A stretch of 64,000 bases of DNA from an uncultured Gammaproteobacteria bacterium (GCA_951828235.1 OX639965.1:1323191-1387190); one strand, 5' to 3'; positions 48,201 to 55,708 are shown, numbered from the stretch's first letter. Notes: generated from the sequence alone by a model not told the origin. Made by a program: numbers and translations.

Positions 48201-48737
48201 TGCGACGGCGGCGCCTGTTTTACGGTGGATGGCGACAGACAGAATACGCAACCCGTAGATACCGTGGGAACGCTCGATGGCAGTCTGAACCTGATCAGCG
48301 TCGCGGAACCACTGCCTGAACACAGATCTTCACTGATCATTACCTGGTCTCTGCGCGGACTCGACGTGACCGTGGACACGACCTTTACCTCCGAGACATC
48401 CATCATCTCGGAGAAGAAACTGACGGAATTCAATCCCGCCACTTTTCAACCAATTGTGATCAGCAGTGTTATCGAGCGAACAACGGTGCCCGCCCAGAGC
48501 GTCAACCTCCGTGTTGGCTACGATTTCTCAGGCGGTCTCTTCTCCGTTCCGGGTTGGCTCGAAAGCACTCAAGTCAGCCTTACGGTGACCAGTCTGTATG
48601 CAAGAAAATCCGGAATTGAAGATCGTGTCATCAGCAGCAGTTTTGAAGGTCTGGTGCCTTTTGAGGAATTGTCCAATCTCGTACACATCAACCCCCGGGG
48701 CCGCACACTGATTCTCAACTTTTCCACCACCTTTTGA
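45228..48737 (+). CDS. STN-domain TonB-dependent outer-membrane receptor (unit 3)
   Basis: A 1,169-aa transducing receptor. The ATG at 45228 with GGAGA just upstream gives a signal peptide (ILPFLVALTAFMAGGASPPA); the frame is open upstream to 45003 but that part reads as non-coding. The STN domain is FDIAPQSLESALLEFSEKAG to LRYNTIGATVTI, followed by an acidic linker, the plug (LPSLTVRTGSMLISDASKLT, NLRGLGAQYTLLLIDGRRPT, YDGAAAIYGADAVGGVINII) and a barrel ending RTLILNFSTTF. It is unrelated in detail to the receptors of units 1 and 2. The 200-bp leader probably contains its FecI-dependent promoter, which I could not pinpoint. Confidence 0.9.
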   Translation: MSSNRKILPFLVALTAFMAGGASPPALSQSNEIKQFDIAPQSLESALLEFSEKAGLQLVVASKSLEGVESPGFRGAGTAQRVLAALMEGIDLRYNTIGATVTITDDGAGRQKDTDSGRDPDNGTQAKENLEASEPEAPEEDRASLSDTVSGEEQAPLELPSLTVRTGSMLISDASKLTRHTTIFSREEIELSGVSRLHEFLARLPGNINTPNNVGAGNFLEGQNFGLGKNLFAGNSVNLRGLGAQYTLLLIDGRRPTKGGQFGDIFDVSNIPLNRVARIEILYDGAAAIYGADAVGGVINIITDRDYEGTSLAATHETTEDGGGGRFSVNLGHTFNWLRGSLTIDLAHESQDGIDGAQRDIRFINSLPVAPGSPGNVGFGIDRVVPSPLFYVKDIDGDGQTTSRTGIDPDFAAAYDGHFGVPPGFFSSLLQGERIRADLPGIGFSYELFALFSPGGFLNPTDFGYTPVYQAGVPSGYTGAQPLSIYDFDEGFPLNELPLQRGYSLTPEDKKNSISIAVDHDLTDVITFAGTLTYGQTEKFVQTSNGVQLVTIGSPDAFPRAVNPFGVSAAYSLFTNLPQQSQMIDQESNSMSASIGWQVNEQWHLNFSAGYSSSTNESISINSANSSLFNFIAAGGRRKFDGGQLIVEEPDPSLNIFAPELGFASREAYLAQALLDGTAAVVKSRSADTEIRLQGSLFELPAGNLLSAIAAGYRREDTRLLSDISGLRSTSISLGIPEQTGFQTSDFDEDFGDSAISLAAELVIPIADSVTRMFPGSGLLLNVQARAEDYSNIEDNEYNWAVGFNWEHTEWFTTRWNRSYSVRVPAAVRFAREENLRRSALSVYDESRLSIRGFLPVHFLTGAAPGLRPERNYLQSLSFIFKPLPIPGLEINLNLYASKTVDQIRQPATRLRFTQTELSDSSFVDSHPLLAPNPADGVDLIVDTRETNAGSTENRGADIELNYRYSSRFGLWFATLRHNYVARNTVRESSFCDGGACFTVDGDRQNTQPVDTVGTLDGSLNLISVAEPLPEHRSSLIITWSLRGLDVTVDTTFTSETSIISEKKLTEFNPATFQPIVISSVIERTTVPAQSVNLRVGYDFSGGLFSVPGWLESTQVSLTVTSLYARKSGIEDRVISSSFEGLVPFEELSNLVHINPRGRTLILNFSTTF

Positions 48738-48753
48738 CAAGAAAGAACCCGGT

Positions 48754-49603
48754 ATGACCAAAACTCCAACTTTCCCCGCGGCAATTGTGGCTTTGCTATT
48801 AAGCGCGCCAGTTTTGGCGGGTGGTGTCCGGTATTTCGAAGGCCCATGGGAGGATGCGGTCGCCAAGGCTCGGGACGAAGACAAACATGTGTTCGTGCAG
48901 GGGACGGCCGTATGGTGCGGTCCCTGCATAGTAATGGAGAAAGAGGTTCTGCCGCTGGACGAGGTGGGAGCGTTTTTTTAATGAGCATTTCGTTTACGTG
49001 CGTTGGGATTATGACGATGAAAGCGAGGCAATGAAGGCCTTGCGTGAGAAGTACGACTTCAACAGCGACGAGAGTCATGCTCTGCCCGGATACATGGTGA
49101 TCGACGCCGATGGAGGCGATGTCGTCTACAGGGCTGACTCGTACATGGAACCTGAGGTTTTTCTCATGATGGGCAGGATTGCTCTCGGGCATGCGGAGAC
49201 ATCGATAGAGTCGTTGGAGCGCTTCCGTTCCGGTGGAAGGGATGTCGGATTTCTGAATGAATTTCTTGGCAAGTTTCCGCTTCTGTTTCTTGCGGATCAC
49301 TTTCCGGCCGACGAGCAGCACCGATTGGTTCCGGTTCTTCTTGAAGCCGCGGACAGTTACCTCCGCCAATTGACGCGGGAAGACAGATTCACTGCGATAA
49401 ACCTCCACCGCTTGTCGATACTTCTGCAGGCGGAACAAGGGGGCCAGGGCCGATTTGCCTCCGTTGATGGGTTTATCGAGAGTTTTGACGGCTATCAGGC
49501 CGTTTACGAGGAGTCTCCGCCAAAGCTGTTCGCCGGCCAGTACGATAGTCTGGCGCCCATCTGTATGGACATTCTGGTGAGCCGTGCTGCGTATTCCAGA
49601 TGA
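48754..49603 (+). pseudogene. Exported thioredoxin-like protein, frameshifted at T7 and truncated by IS21
   Basis: The first frame encodes a signal peptide (FPAAIVALLLSAPVLAGG) and a thioredoxin active site TAVWCGPCIVMEKEVL, then stops at TAA 48979-48981. The rest continues one frame over (NEHFVYVRWDYDDESEAMKA and on to 49603). Seven Ts at 48973-48979 mark the switch; six Ts would join the frames into one protein of about 282 aa. The final TGA (49601-49603) is the first three bases of the IS21 element, so the C-terminus is defined by the insertion. It follows the unit 3 receptor by 16 bp and is probably its operon partner. Confidence 0.75.
48973..48979 (+). repeat. Poly-T tract (T7) at the thioredoxin frameshift
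   Basis: Seven Ts directly before AATGAGC. Removing one T restores a continuous reading frame from the WCGPC half to the C-terminal half of the thioredoxin-like protein. It could be a sequencing or assembly indel, a real mutation or a slippage site. Confidence 0.7.
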
Positions 49604-49684
49604 AGTCTGCCACTGATTCCATTCGAAAGCTGCCACCCATTCCAGGGGAAGCCTGCCACTGATTCCAGAGCAAGGCTGCCACCC
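49593..49684 (+). repeat. IS21-type terminal repeats, left end (4 x 23 bp)
   Basis: Four head-to-tail 23-bp units starting at 49593, 49616, 49639 and 49662 share the pattern ATTCCA-N4-AA-N2-CTGCCAC. Terminal arrays like these are IstA-binding sites in IS21-family elements. The outermost unit contains the IS tip TGAAGTCTGCC at 49601; its first eight bases lie outside the tip. Confidence 0.8.
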
Positions 49685-49772
49685 TGGCGGCCTGCTTTGA
49701 GGGGTATTCGGGAACGTATCGGCGCGGGATGACAAGCCGCTACTCTGCCTCCTTTTTTTCGGGAGGGGGAAG

Positions 49773-50537
49773 ATGCCGGCGAAGAGGTTATCCATGCGCA
49801 AGATCAGAGAGGTGTTGCGGCTCAAATGGGCCGTGGGGATGAGCAACCGCCGGATCGCGGTGAGTTGCGGCATAGGGCGTCCGACGGTGAGCGAGTATCT
49901 TCGGCGGGCCGAGTCGGCGGGTTTGGGTTGGCCTGTGCCCGAGGACATGAGCGATGCCCGTTTGGAGCGGCTGTTGTTTCCGCCGCCGCCAGATCTGCCG
50001 GCCTCGGCGCGGGGCATTCCGGACTGGGCCGAGGTTCACCGGCAACTCAAGCGCAAGGGCGTGACGCTGTTTTTGCTGTGGCAGGAGTATCGGGCGTCGT
50101 GTCCCGACGGCTATCAATACAGTTGGTTCTGCGAGCGGTATCGCGCCTGGCAGGGCAAGCTCGATGTGGTCATGCGCCAGGACCACCGCGCCGGCGAGAA
50201 GCTGTTCGTGGACTATGCCGGGCAGACTGTCGGGGTCATCGACCGGGCCACGGGCGAGCTTCTCCAGGCGCAGGTCTTTGTGGCGGTTTTAGGGGCGTCC
50301 AACTACACCTATGCCGAGGCCACCTGGACCCAGGGCCTGCCCGACTGGATCGGCGCTCATACGCGCGCCTTTGCGTTCTTCGGCGGTGCGCCGGAGCTGG
50401 TGGTGCCGGACAACCTGCGTTCGGGCGTTCGCAAGGCCCACCGCTACGAGCCGGACATCAACCCCACCTACCAGGACATGGCTTCGCACTATGGCGTTGC
50501 GGTTCTACCGGCGCGGGTGCGCAAGCCCCGCGACAAG
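49773..50537 (+). pseudogene. istA: IS21 transposase IstA, 5' part
   Basis: The first 255 codons of an IstA transposase, starting at ATG 49773 after GGGGGAAG. The N-terminal helix-turn-helix is IREVLRLKWAVGMSNRRIAV with GRPTVSEYLRRAESAG. The rve catalytic domain has the first Asp in KLFVDYAGQTVGVIDRATGE and the second in PELVVPDNLRSGVRKAH. Homology ends at RVRKPRDK (50537), after which the open frame reads into the inserted cassette and stops at 50552. The third catalytic residue (Glu) is on the 3' part beyond the cassette, so the split protein should be inactive. Confidence 0.9.
50533..50537 (+). repeat. Left ACAAG junction of the recombinase cassette
   Basis: ACAAG at the cassette/istA junction, repeated at 53917-53921. 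With one copy kept, istA reads GAC-AAG-GCG-AAG-GTG-GAG (D K A K V E) in frame. This is the likely crossover core or target duplication. Confidence 0.7.
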
Positions 50538-50546
50538 TCTTGGGTT

Positions 50547-52679
50547 TCATGATGCAACCTGCTCGTATCGTGGTGACAAGGCGACCTTGCAGCCGCTTTG
50601 GCGCTTGAGTCTCGGTGCATTGTGCGCTTTGCCGGGGGCCTCGCTGTCCATTCTGTACATGGTGAACGATCGTTTGCCCACTGTTAACCGGCAGGCATCG
50701 ATTCCGTTGCCGCGACGCGCCCGCGCCCGCACGGTCGTCGCGCAAACACCGAGTTGGGTCGCCAGCTCCGTGGCGTCGACGTATCCGCGCTCGCGCAATC
50801 GCTGCCGTCGGCGTTCGAGCCCGCTGCGCCAACCCAGCCGTTTCCGGATGCCATACACGGTGCGGCGCGTAAACATATCCCCTCTGGAGTCCCGATGGCC
50901 CCGCCGGTTCAGTTGCGCGGCCACCGTGGCGTCGTCAGCCCCTTCGCACAGCAGGGTCTCCAGTTCAACCAGAACCGCGTCGCTGGCATGCCGGCGCACA
51001 ACCGTCGAGCGCGGTTTCGGCAGATCGACGGGCCCCAGCGTCCAGGGCTTACCCCCGCGAAGACGCAGCCCGATACGAGCGCGATAGCCTTGGCGCGTTA
51101 GCGTCACGTCCTCAAGCAGCAGGCCCAGCAACCGTTTACGATCAGCGTTGCCGGTTGCCGGCGCATTCCAGACCGTGCCGAAGTCGTTGGCCAGTTCGAG
51201 CAGGCGCTGGTCCTGTTCGCCGGAAGCCACGCTATCGCGGCTCTTGCCGTGCTGTTCCCGCGCTACGATGGCCTTTTCAAGCGCGCCCAGCCGAGTATTC
51301 CATTCGGCCTCGAGGTTGGCGGCGACGAGGCGGTTTTCAGGATCCACTTCCATGTACCGCCGTCGCGCCAGGTCGGCTTCATGGCGTAGCGCTTCGATCC
51401 GGTTGGCGTGCTGTCGGTCAACGGCGGCGCACTCGGCGCGCACCTGCTCGCGCACGGACAGCGCAAGGGCAATGTTCTGGCGATTCACCGCCGCCACAAT
51501 GAAGTCCGATACCGCCGCGTCGATACTGTCCCCGTGCAGGCTCTGGCAGGTACGGGCGCCAAGGCGAACGACATTGTGCTGGCAGTAGTAATACCAGCGC
51601 GCCGACTCCCTGCGTTTCGGGCGTGCCGCGACATAACGAACCTTCATCCGATGCCCGCAATGCCCGCAGATCACCCGAGACTGAAGCAACGCCTGGCCCT
51701 CCCGGGGCGCCGGCTGGCGCCCCGGTCCCCGTGTGAACGCAGCCATGTTCCTTTTCAGCGTTTCCTGGTTGCGGCGATATTCGTCCCAGTCGATATACCC
51801 GACATGGGCTTCGGGTATGCAGACCTGCCACGACTCCATGGCGACGCGGGCATAGCGCACCGTGCCGTCGGGATGGCTGCGGGTACGGGTACGCCCATAG
51901 GCGAAGCAGCCGGCGTAGCGGGGATTGCGGATCATGCGCTGGATCTGGCTGTGATTGGGCACCGACCAGTGCACCTGTCCATTCATGCGGTACGGCCGCG
52001 AAGGCAGGGAGACAGCATTCTTGCGGAACCATTTCAGTGTCTGCATCGCCGAACCGAGGCGGCGGAACGTGGTGAACACCAGCTCGATGGCCTCCACGAT
52101 GGCACGGTCGGGATCGAAGTCGATCTCGCCGGTGTCGGTGTAGATCAGGCCGATCGGCAGGCGCATCCTGAGTTCGCCCCGCTGCGCCTTGCTGCGCTGC
52201 CCGCCGATCAGGCGGGCGCGGATGCCCTGCAGTTCATACTCCGACAGCGCCCCCTTCAGCCCGAGCAACAGACGGTCATTGCCGTCGTTGGGATCGTACA
52301 CGCCAGCCTCGTCGAGGATGAGCGTGTCGGCGATGGCGGCGATCTGCAACAGTTGGTGCCAGTCGGTGTTGTTGCGGCACAAACGCGAGACCTCCAGACT
52401 CAGCACCAGGCCGATTTCCCCGGCGGCGATACGGGCCATGAGATCTCGGAAGCCACTGCGGTTGGCGCTGTGCGCGCCCGATTTGCCCTGATCGTCGTCG
52501 ATGGTGCGGATACGCTCATCGGACCAGCCCAGCGCGATCGCGCGCTGACGCAGACCGTACTGGCGGCGCGCGCTCTCGGTATTCTCCAGCACCTGGTGCA
52601 TGGAGGATTGACGGATGTACAGACAGGCTTCGCGCTGACGGTGATCGTCGGTGACCTTGTAGGACATGGACTCAAGCAT
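50547..52679 (-). CDS. Large serine recombinase (resolvase/integrase)
   Basis: A 710-aa recombinase from ATG 52679; an in-frame ATG at 52715 would add 12 residues. The resolvase domain has the nucleophilic serine in ACLYIRQSSMHQV and the DDDQGKSG, SLEVSRLCRNN and ALSEYELQGIRARL motifs. A recombinase domain follows (LGSAMQTLKWFRKN, IQRMIRNPRYAGCFAYGRT), then a zinc ribbon (VICGHCGHRMKVRY with a distant YYYCQ and C), a coiled-coil (about residues 410-470) and a C-terminal HTH (YVDATELATQLGVCATTVRA). The start overlaps the 99-aa gene by eight bases. It presumably integrates and excises the cassette. Confidence 0.9.
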   Translation of the reverse strand: MLESMSYKVTDDHRQREACLYIRQSSMHQVLENTESARRQYGLRQRAIALGWSDERIRTIDDDQGKSGAHSANRSGFRDLMARIAAGEIGLVLSLEVSRLCRNNTDWHQLLQIAAIADTLILDEAGVYDPNDGNDRLLLGLKGALSEYELQGIRARLIGGQRSKAQRGELRMRLPIGLIYTDTGEIDFDPDRAIVEAIELVFTTFRRLGSAMQTLKWFRKNAVSLPSRPYRMNGQVHWSVPNHSQIQRMIRNPRYAGCFAYGRTRTRSHPDGTVRYARVAMESWQVCIPEAHVGYIDWDEYRRNQETLKRNMAAFTRGPGRQPAPREGQALLQSRVICGHCGHRMKVRYVAARPKRRESARWYYYCQHNVVRLGARTCQSLHGDSIDAAVSDFIVAAVNRQNIALALSVREQVRAECAAVDRQHANRIEALRHEADLARRRYMEVDPENRLVAANLEAEWNTRLGALEKAIVAREQHGKSRDSVASGEQDQRLLELANDFGTVWNAPATGNADRKRLLGLLLEDVTLTRQGYRARIGLRLRGGKPWTLGPVDLPKPRSTVVRRHASDAVLVELETLLCEGADDATVAAQLNRRGHRDSRGDMFTRRTVYGIRKRLGWRSGLERRRQRLRERGYVDATELATQLGVCATTVRARARRGNGIDACRLTVGKRSFTMYRMDSEAPGKAHNAPRLKRQSGCKVALSPRYEQVAS

Positions 52680-52971
52680 GGCGGCCTTCTCCCGCTTCAT
52701 GTACGAGCAGCTCATGGATCATCCGGGCGGCCGCCCCTGTCACGGCGGTGCACTCGGATACCGGTAGCGGATCCCGTGACGACGCCACGGAGGTGGGGAC
52801 TGCAGCCGGTGGATCCGGAGGCGCGGTTAGCGTCAGCGCACGGGCCATGCCGTGGTGGCACAGCAGGCCGATCGCCTGGCTGCGGCCGCCGATGCACCAT
52901 TGCCGGCGCCAGCCGTCATAGCGGCGCACGCTATCGACATCAATCGACAGCGCCGGCGGCAGTGAGGTCAT
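52672..52971 (-). CDS. Small uncharacterised cassette protein (99 aa)
   Basis: A 99-aa protein starting MTSLPPALSIDVDSVRRYDG with an RQWCIGGRSQAIGLLCHHGM segment. I do not recognise the family. The ATG at 52971 overlaps the stop of the HTH gene (ATGA) and its own stop overlaps the recombinase start by eight bases, so it is translationally coupled on both sides and probably real. It could be a recombinase accessory or directionality factor, by position only. Confidence 0.6.
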   Translation of the reverse strand: MTSLPPALSIDVDSVRRYDGWRRQWCIGGRSQAIGLLCHHGMARALTLTAPPDPPAAVPTSVASSRDPLPVSECTAVTGAAARMIHELLVHEAGEGRHA

Positions 52972-53417
52972 CGTTGTCTGGCCGTTTTTTTTGCCAGCGC
53001 CTTGTCGAGGCTGCGCGGGTGGATCCGTACGCCGAACTGCGCCTCGATCAGGGGCACGAGTCTGCGGCTGCCGAGCGGCCCGTGTTCGGCCCGGCAATGG
53101 AGGACGAATGCGAGGATCTCGGGCGTGATCTTGTGGGCGCCGCGCGGACCGCGCCGCTGCGGAATGAGTCCCTGAAGCCCGCCCTCGCGGAAGGCCCGGT
53201 TGGCGCGCACGCAGGTGGGTACCGAAAGGCCGAACCGGGCCGCCGCCTCCTTGAGGGGAACGCCCCGTACGGTGCAACGCACCATCTCGTAGCGGACCTG
53301 CAGCAGGTCGCGCGGATCGAAGAACGCGTTGTCGTGGAACAGCGGGTCGGTGACCGTGTCCGGGCGCGGATTGAGCGTGCCGGATTGGCGCAGGCGGTCG
53401 GTCTTTTTGTCGGGCAT
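52968..53417 (-). CDS. Helix-turn-helix protein of the recombinase cassette
   Basis: A 149-aa protein from ATG 53417 (start MPDKKTDRLRQSG); the frame opens at 53453. The N-terminal half has an HTH segment (GVPLKEAAARFGLSVPTCVR, with RANRAFREGGLQGL) like those of IS481/IS630-type transposase N-termini. A second winged-helix-like part follows (ITPEILAFVLHCRAEHGPLG, GVRIHPRSLDKALAKK). No catalytic DDE domain is present, so it is a DNA-binding protein, not a transposase. It is coupled to the 99-aa gene by ATGA. It may regulate the cassette or help find the target. Confidence 0.75.
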   Translation of the reverse strand: MPDKKTDRLRQSGTLNPRPDTVTDPLFHDNAFFDPRDLLQVRYEMVRCTVRGVPLKEAAARFGLSVPTCVRANRAFREGGLQGLIPQRRGPRGAHKITPEILAFVLHCRAEHGPLGSRRLVPLIEAQFGVRIHPRSLDKALAKKTARQR

Positions 53418-53453
53418 GGCGCGGATCCTGATTGAGCGAACCGTAATGATCAT

Positions 53454-53483
53454 AATATATTACTCCATCATTGACAGTATCAA
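53454..53483 (-). promoter_or_regulatory. Candidate promoter for the HTH/recombinase operon
   Basis: On the minus strand, TTGATA (53483-53478), an 18-base spacer and TATATT (53459-53454) lie 37 bp before the HTH ATG at 53417, in the only clearly AT-rich stretch of the cassette. Spacer and hexamers are acceptable for sigma70. Confidence 0.5.
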
Positions 53484-53607
53484 CCAGCCGTTTCCCTCCA
53501 TGGGGTAGTAAGACAATTGGAATATCGAGAACTGTGCTGCAAGAACCGTCCCCAAACCCCGATGCCGATTCCATGTCTGCGTAAAATACATTGATCATTA
53601 TGCGCCC

Positions 53608-53856
53608 TTATTTCTGATCGTCCAGAAGCACGTCAACCTGCGCCCGAAGCGCCTCAAGATCGTCCGGCCGGAACAGCGAACGCCCCGCCGAGAGCCGCTC
53701 AAAGTCGTCCACCGTGCGCCGGTCCGTCCAGGCAACCGGCAGGCTGCGAACCGTCGCCTCATCGACAATGCAGCGCACCAATGAAACACCGCCGGTAGTT
53801 ACACACCGCTGCAGCGGGAACGCCCGCCCCGACCACGGATGGAATGGATGGGTCAC
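53608..53856 (-). CDS. DUF5372-like small protein
   Basis: An 82-aa protein starting with GTG 53856: [20 protein letters not shown], then [20 protein letters not shown]. The THPFHP...G opening and RSLPxxWTD motif match what I know of DUF5372 proteins, which often accompany serine recombinases. No function is established. It is the gene nearest the right junction of the cassette, 65 bp from it, and is separated from the HTH gene by a 190-bp AT-rich gap, which holds the promoter candidate for that gene. Confidence 0.6.
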   Translation of the reverse strand: MTHPFHPWSGRAFPLQRCVTTGGVSLVRCIVDEATVRSLPVAWTDRRTVDDFERLSAGRSLFRPDDLEALRAQVDVLLDDQK

Positions 53857-53916
53857 CTCGACGACGTCGGTTGGCTGTCGCGACCGTTGCGCTGAGTTTG
53901 CATTTGGTGACCAGTA

Positions 53917-53921
53917 ACAAG
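53917..53921 (+). repeat. Right ACAAG junction of the recombinase cassette
   Basis: Second copy of the 5-bp repeat found at 50533-50537. istA homology resumes at the next base with GCG-AAG-GTG-GAG. Confidence 0.7.
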
Positions 53922-54698
53922 GCGAAGGTGGAGACCGGCGTGTTGGTGGTGGAGCGCTGGATCCTGGCCGCGCTTCGGCGCCGCCAGTTCTTCTCCCTGG
54001 GGGAGCTCAATGGCGCGATCCGTGCGCTGCTGGAACCGCTCAACACGCGCCCCTTTAAGAAGTTGCCGGGTTGCCGCCGCAGCCGTTTTGAGGAACTGGA
54101 CCGCCCCGCTCTTAAGCCGCTGCCGGCGCAACCCTATGTCTATGCCGAATGGAAGAAGGCCCGGGTGCATATCGATTACCACGTGGCCATGGACGGGCAT
54201 TACTACTCCGTTCCCTACACGCTGATCAAAAAGGCCGTCGAGGTTCGTGTCACCCGCCACACCGTGGAGTGCTTTTACCGCGGCGAGCGGGTGGCCAGCC
54301 ACCGCCGCTCGCATCGCAAGGGCGGCCACACCACGGTGGCGGCGCACATGCCCGAAGCGCACCGCCAGGCCGGCGAGTGGTCGCCCCGGCGGCTGATGCA
54401 ATGGGCGGCCAAAAACGGCCCGGCCACCGGCCAGTTGATCCGCGCGGTGCTGGACTCCAGAAAACACCCGCAGCAGGCGTACCGCGCCTGCCTGGGCATC
54501 TTAAGGCTGGGCAAAGCCTATGGTGGCGAACGCCTGGAGGCGGCCTGCCGGCGGGCGCTGGCCTTGGGCAGCTGCCGCTACAAGAGCATCGAATCGATCC
54601 TCAAGAACCGGCTCGACGAAAAGCCGCTTGCCGAGCAGCCGGAACTGGCCCTGCCGGACGCGCACAGCAACATCCGTGGGCCGGAGTACTACCACTGA
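53922..54698 (+). pseudogene. istA: IS21 transposase IstA, 3' part
   Basis: The last 258 codons of IstA in frame with the 5' part. It begins [20 protein letters not shown], so the third catalytic residue of the DDE triad (Glu in KVE) is four codons after the junction. The C-terminal domain follows ([40 protein letters not shown]) and ends at 54698. Joined to 49773-50537 it yields a 513-aa transposase. An upstream ATG at 53844 belongs to an open frame across the junction and is not the true start. Confidence 0.9.
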
Positions 54699-54709
54699 AG
54701 GAGAACCTC

Positions 54710-55468
54710 ATGCTGCAACATCCCACCCTGGACAAACTCAAAAACCTCAAGTTCACCGGCATGGCCGCGGCGCTGGCCGACCAGATGGCCATGGAGAATA
54801 TCCATGAACTGAGCTTCGAGGAGCGCCTTGGATTACTGGTGGACCGCGAAGCCGCCGAACGCGAGAGCCGGCGCCTGACCAGCCGGCTGCGGCGGGCCCG
54901 GCTACGACACAACGCCGCGTTGGAAGACATCGACCTGCGAAGCCCCCGCGGACTGGATCGGGGACTGATCCAGTCGCTGGCCGCCTGCCAGTGGGTGAGG
55001 GAGCACCTCAACGTCCTGATCGCCGGTCCCACCGGAGTCGGCAAGACCTGGCTGGCCTGCGCGCTCGCCCACAAGGCCTGCCGCGAAGGCTATACCGCCC
55101 AGTACTTCCGCCTCGCCCAACTGTTGCGCGAGTTGACCATCGCCAAGGGCGACGGACGTTACACCAAACTGCTGGCCCGGCTCGCCCGAACCGAGGTCCT
55201 GGTACTCGACGACTGGGGACTGGCCAAGCCCAATGCCGAAAATCGCCGCGACCTGCTCGAAGTGCTCGAAGATCGCCACGACCGCCGCGCCACCATCGCC
55301 GCCAGCCAACTGCCCATCGACCAATGGCACACCGCCATCGGCGACCCCACCCTGGCCGACGCCATACTGGACCGGCTGATCCACAACGCCTACCCGATCA
55401 ACATGAAAGGAGAATCCATGCGAAAACGACAATCCCGGTTGACGAACCACGACCCTTCCGGGCCATAA
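54710..55468 (+). CDS. istB: IS21 helper ATPase IstB
   Basis: A 252-aa AAA+ ATPase (DnaC-like) that helps IstA choose a target. Start MLQHPTLDKLKNLKFTGMAA at ATG 54710, after GAAGGAGAACCTC. Walker A is IAGPTGVGKTWLACALAHKA near residue 105; Walker B is VLVLDDWGLAKPN near residue 165. The C-terminus carries the usual MRKRQSRL tail after NAYPINMKGES. It follows istA after 11 bp. The gene is intact although its istA partner is split. Confidence 0.93.
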   Translation: MLQHPTLDKLKNLKFTGMAAALADQMAMENIHELSFEERLGLLVDREAAERESRRLTSRLRRARLRHNAALEDIDLRSPRGLDRGLIQSLAACQWVREHLNVLIAGPTGVGKTWLACALAHKACREGYTAQYFRLAQLLRELTIAKGDGRYTKLLARLARTEVLVLDDWGLAKPNAENRRDLLEVLEDRHDRRATIAASQLPIDQWHTAIGDPTLADAILDRLIHNAYPINMKGESMRKRQSRLTNHDPSGP

Positions 55469-55496
55469 TGCAAAACCCGCGTCGCTATGCAACCAA

Positions 55497-55557
55497 CGGT
55501 GGCAGCTTTGCTCCGGTCCAGGTGGCAGGCTTCACATGGAACAGGCGGCAGACTTCA
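55497..55557 (-). repeat. IS21-type terminal repeats, right end
   Basis: Three 23-bp-period units (starting 55497, 55520 and 55543 on plus) with the complementary pattern GGTGGCAG or GGCGGCAG; the outermost ends GGCAGACTTCA at 55557. They mirror the left-end array. Confidence 0.75.
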
Positions 55558-55558
55558 G

Positions 55559-55708
55559 CGGTTTACGCACCGTGCAAAGTCAGCGGATGAAGGACGCGAT
55601 GCGTTGCTATCGCAGTTGCGCAAGGCGGAGCATCCGGCTTTGAAGGAGATGAGACGGACGTTGGGCGCTGATGCCTATGCGGCGCGGATTGAGGAGATCA
55701 AAAGGTAA
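55559..55708 (+). pseudogene. 3' gene remnant to the right of IS21
   Basis: An open frame from the IS edge to TAA at 55706-55708 encodes about 49 residues of helical, charged sequence (SADEGRDALLSQLRKAEHPA, LKEMRRTLGADAYAARIEEI). It has no start of its own outside the IS. It may be the displaced C-terminus of the thioredoxin-like gene broken on the left side of the IS (which ends AAYSR), though the lack of a target duplication means the join cannot be shown. Confidence 0.4.

Larger units (their letters stand above)
50538..53921 (-). mobile_element. Large-serine-recombinase cassette nested in istA
   Basis: A 3,384-bp insertion bounded by ACAAG repeats. It carries four minus-strand genes in the order DUF5372-like, HTH protein, 99-aa protein and large serine recombinase; the last three overlap. 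The recombinase stop is only nine bases from the left junction. Excision at the repeats would give a 513-aa IstA, the normal family length. No terminal inverted repeats are visible, as expected for serine integrase att sites. Confidence 0.8.
49601..55557 (+). mobile_element. IS21-family insertion sequence, interrupted by a recombinase cassette
   Basis: The ends are imperfect inverted repeats beginning TGAAGTCTGCCAC (left, 49601) and, on the complementary strand, TGAAGTCTGCCGC (right, ending 55557), each followed inward by 23-bp-period repeats. Inside are istA (split) and istB. Without the nested cassette the element would be about 2.57 kb, normal for IS21. The flanks (CCAGA left, GCGGT right) show no target duplication, so the element is old, or its ends recombined with another copy. 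Confidence 0.85.

Noticed and set aside
49593..49684. Regularly spaced 23-bp repeats, considered as a mini CRISPR array
   Set aside because: The units are head-to-tail without spacers, degenerate, and mirrored at the other end of istA-istB; they are IS21 terminal repeats.
52672..53598. 308-codon minus-strand frame from 53598
   Set aside because: Most of it is out of frame with the HTH protein; only the last 99 codons, with their own ATG, are kept as a gene.
53714..53917. Plus-strand frame opposite the DUF5372-like gene
   Set aside because: It lacks a start context and its sequence is the complement of a motif-bearing small protein.
54149..54709. Upstream extension of the istB frame
   Set aside because: It overlaps the end of istA in another frame; the ATG at 54710 has a good Shine-Dalgarno and the standard IstB N-terminus.
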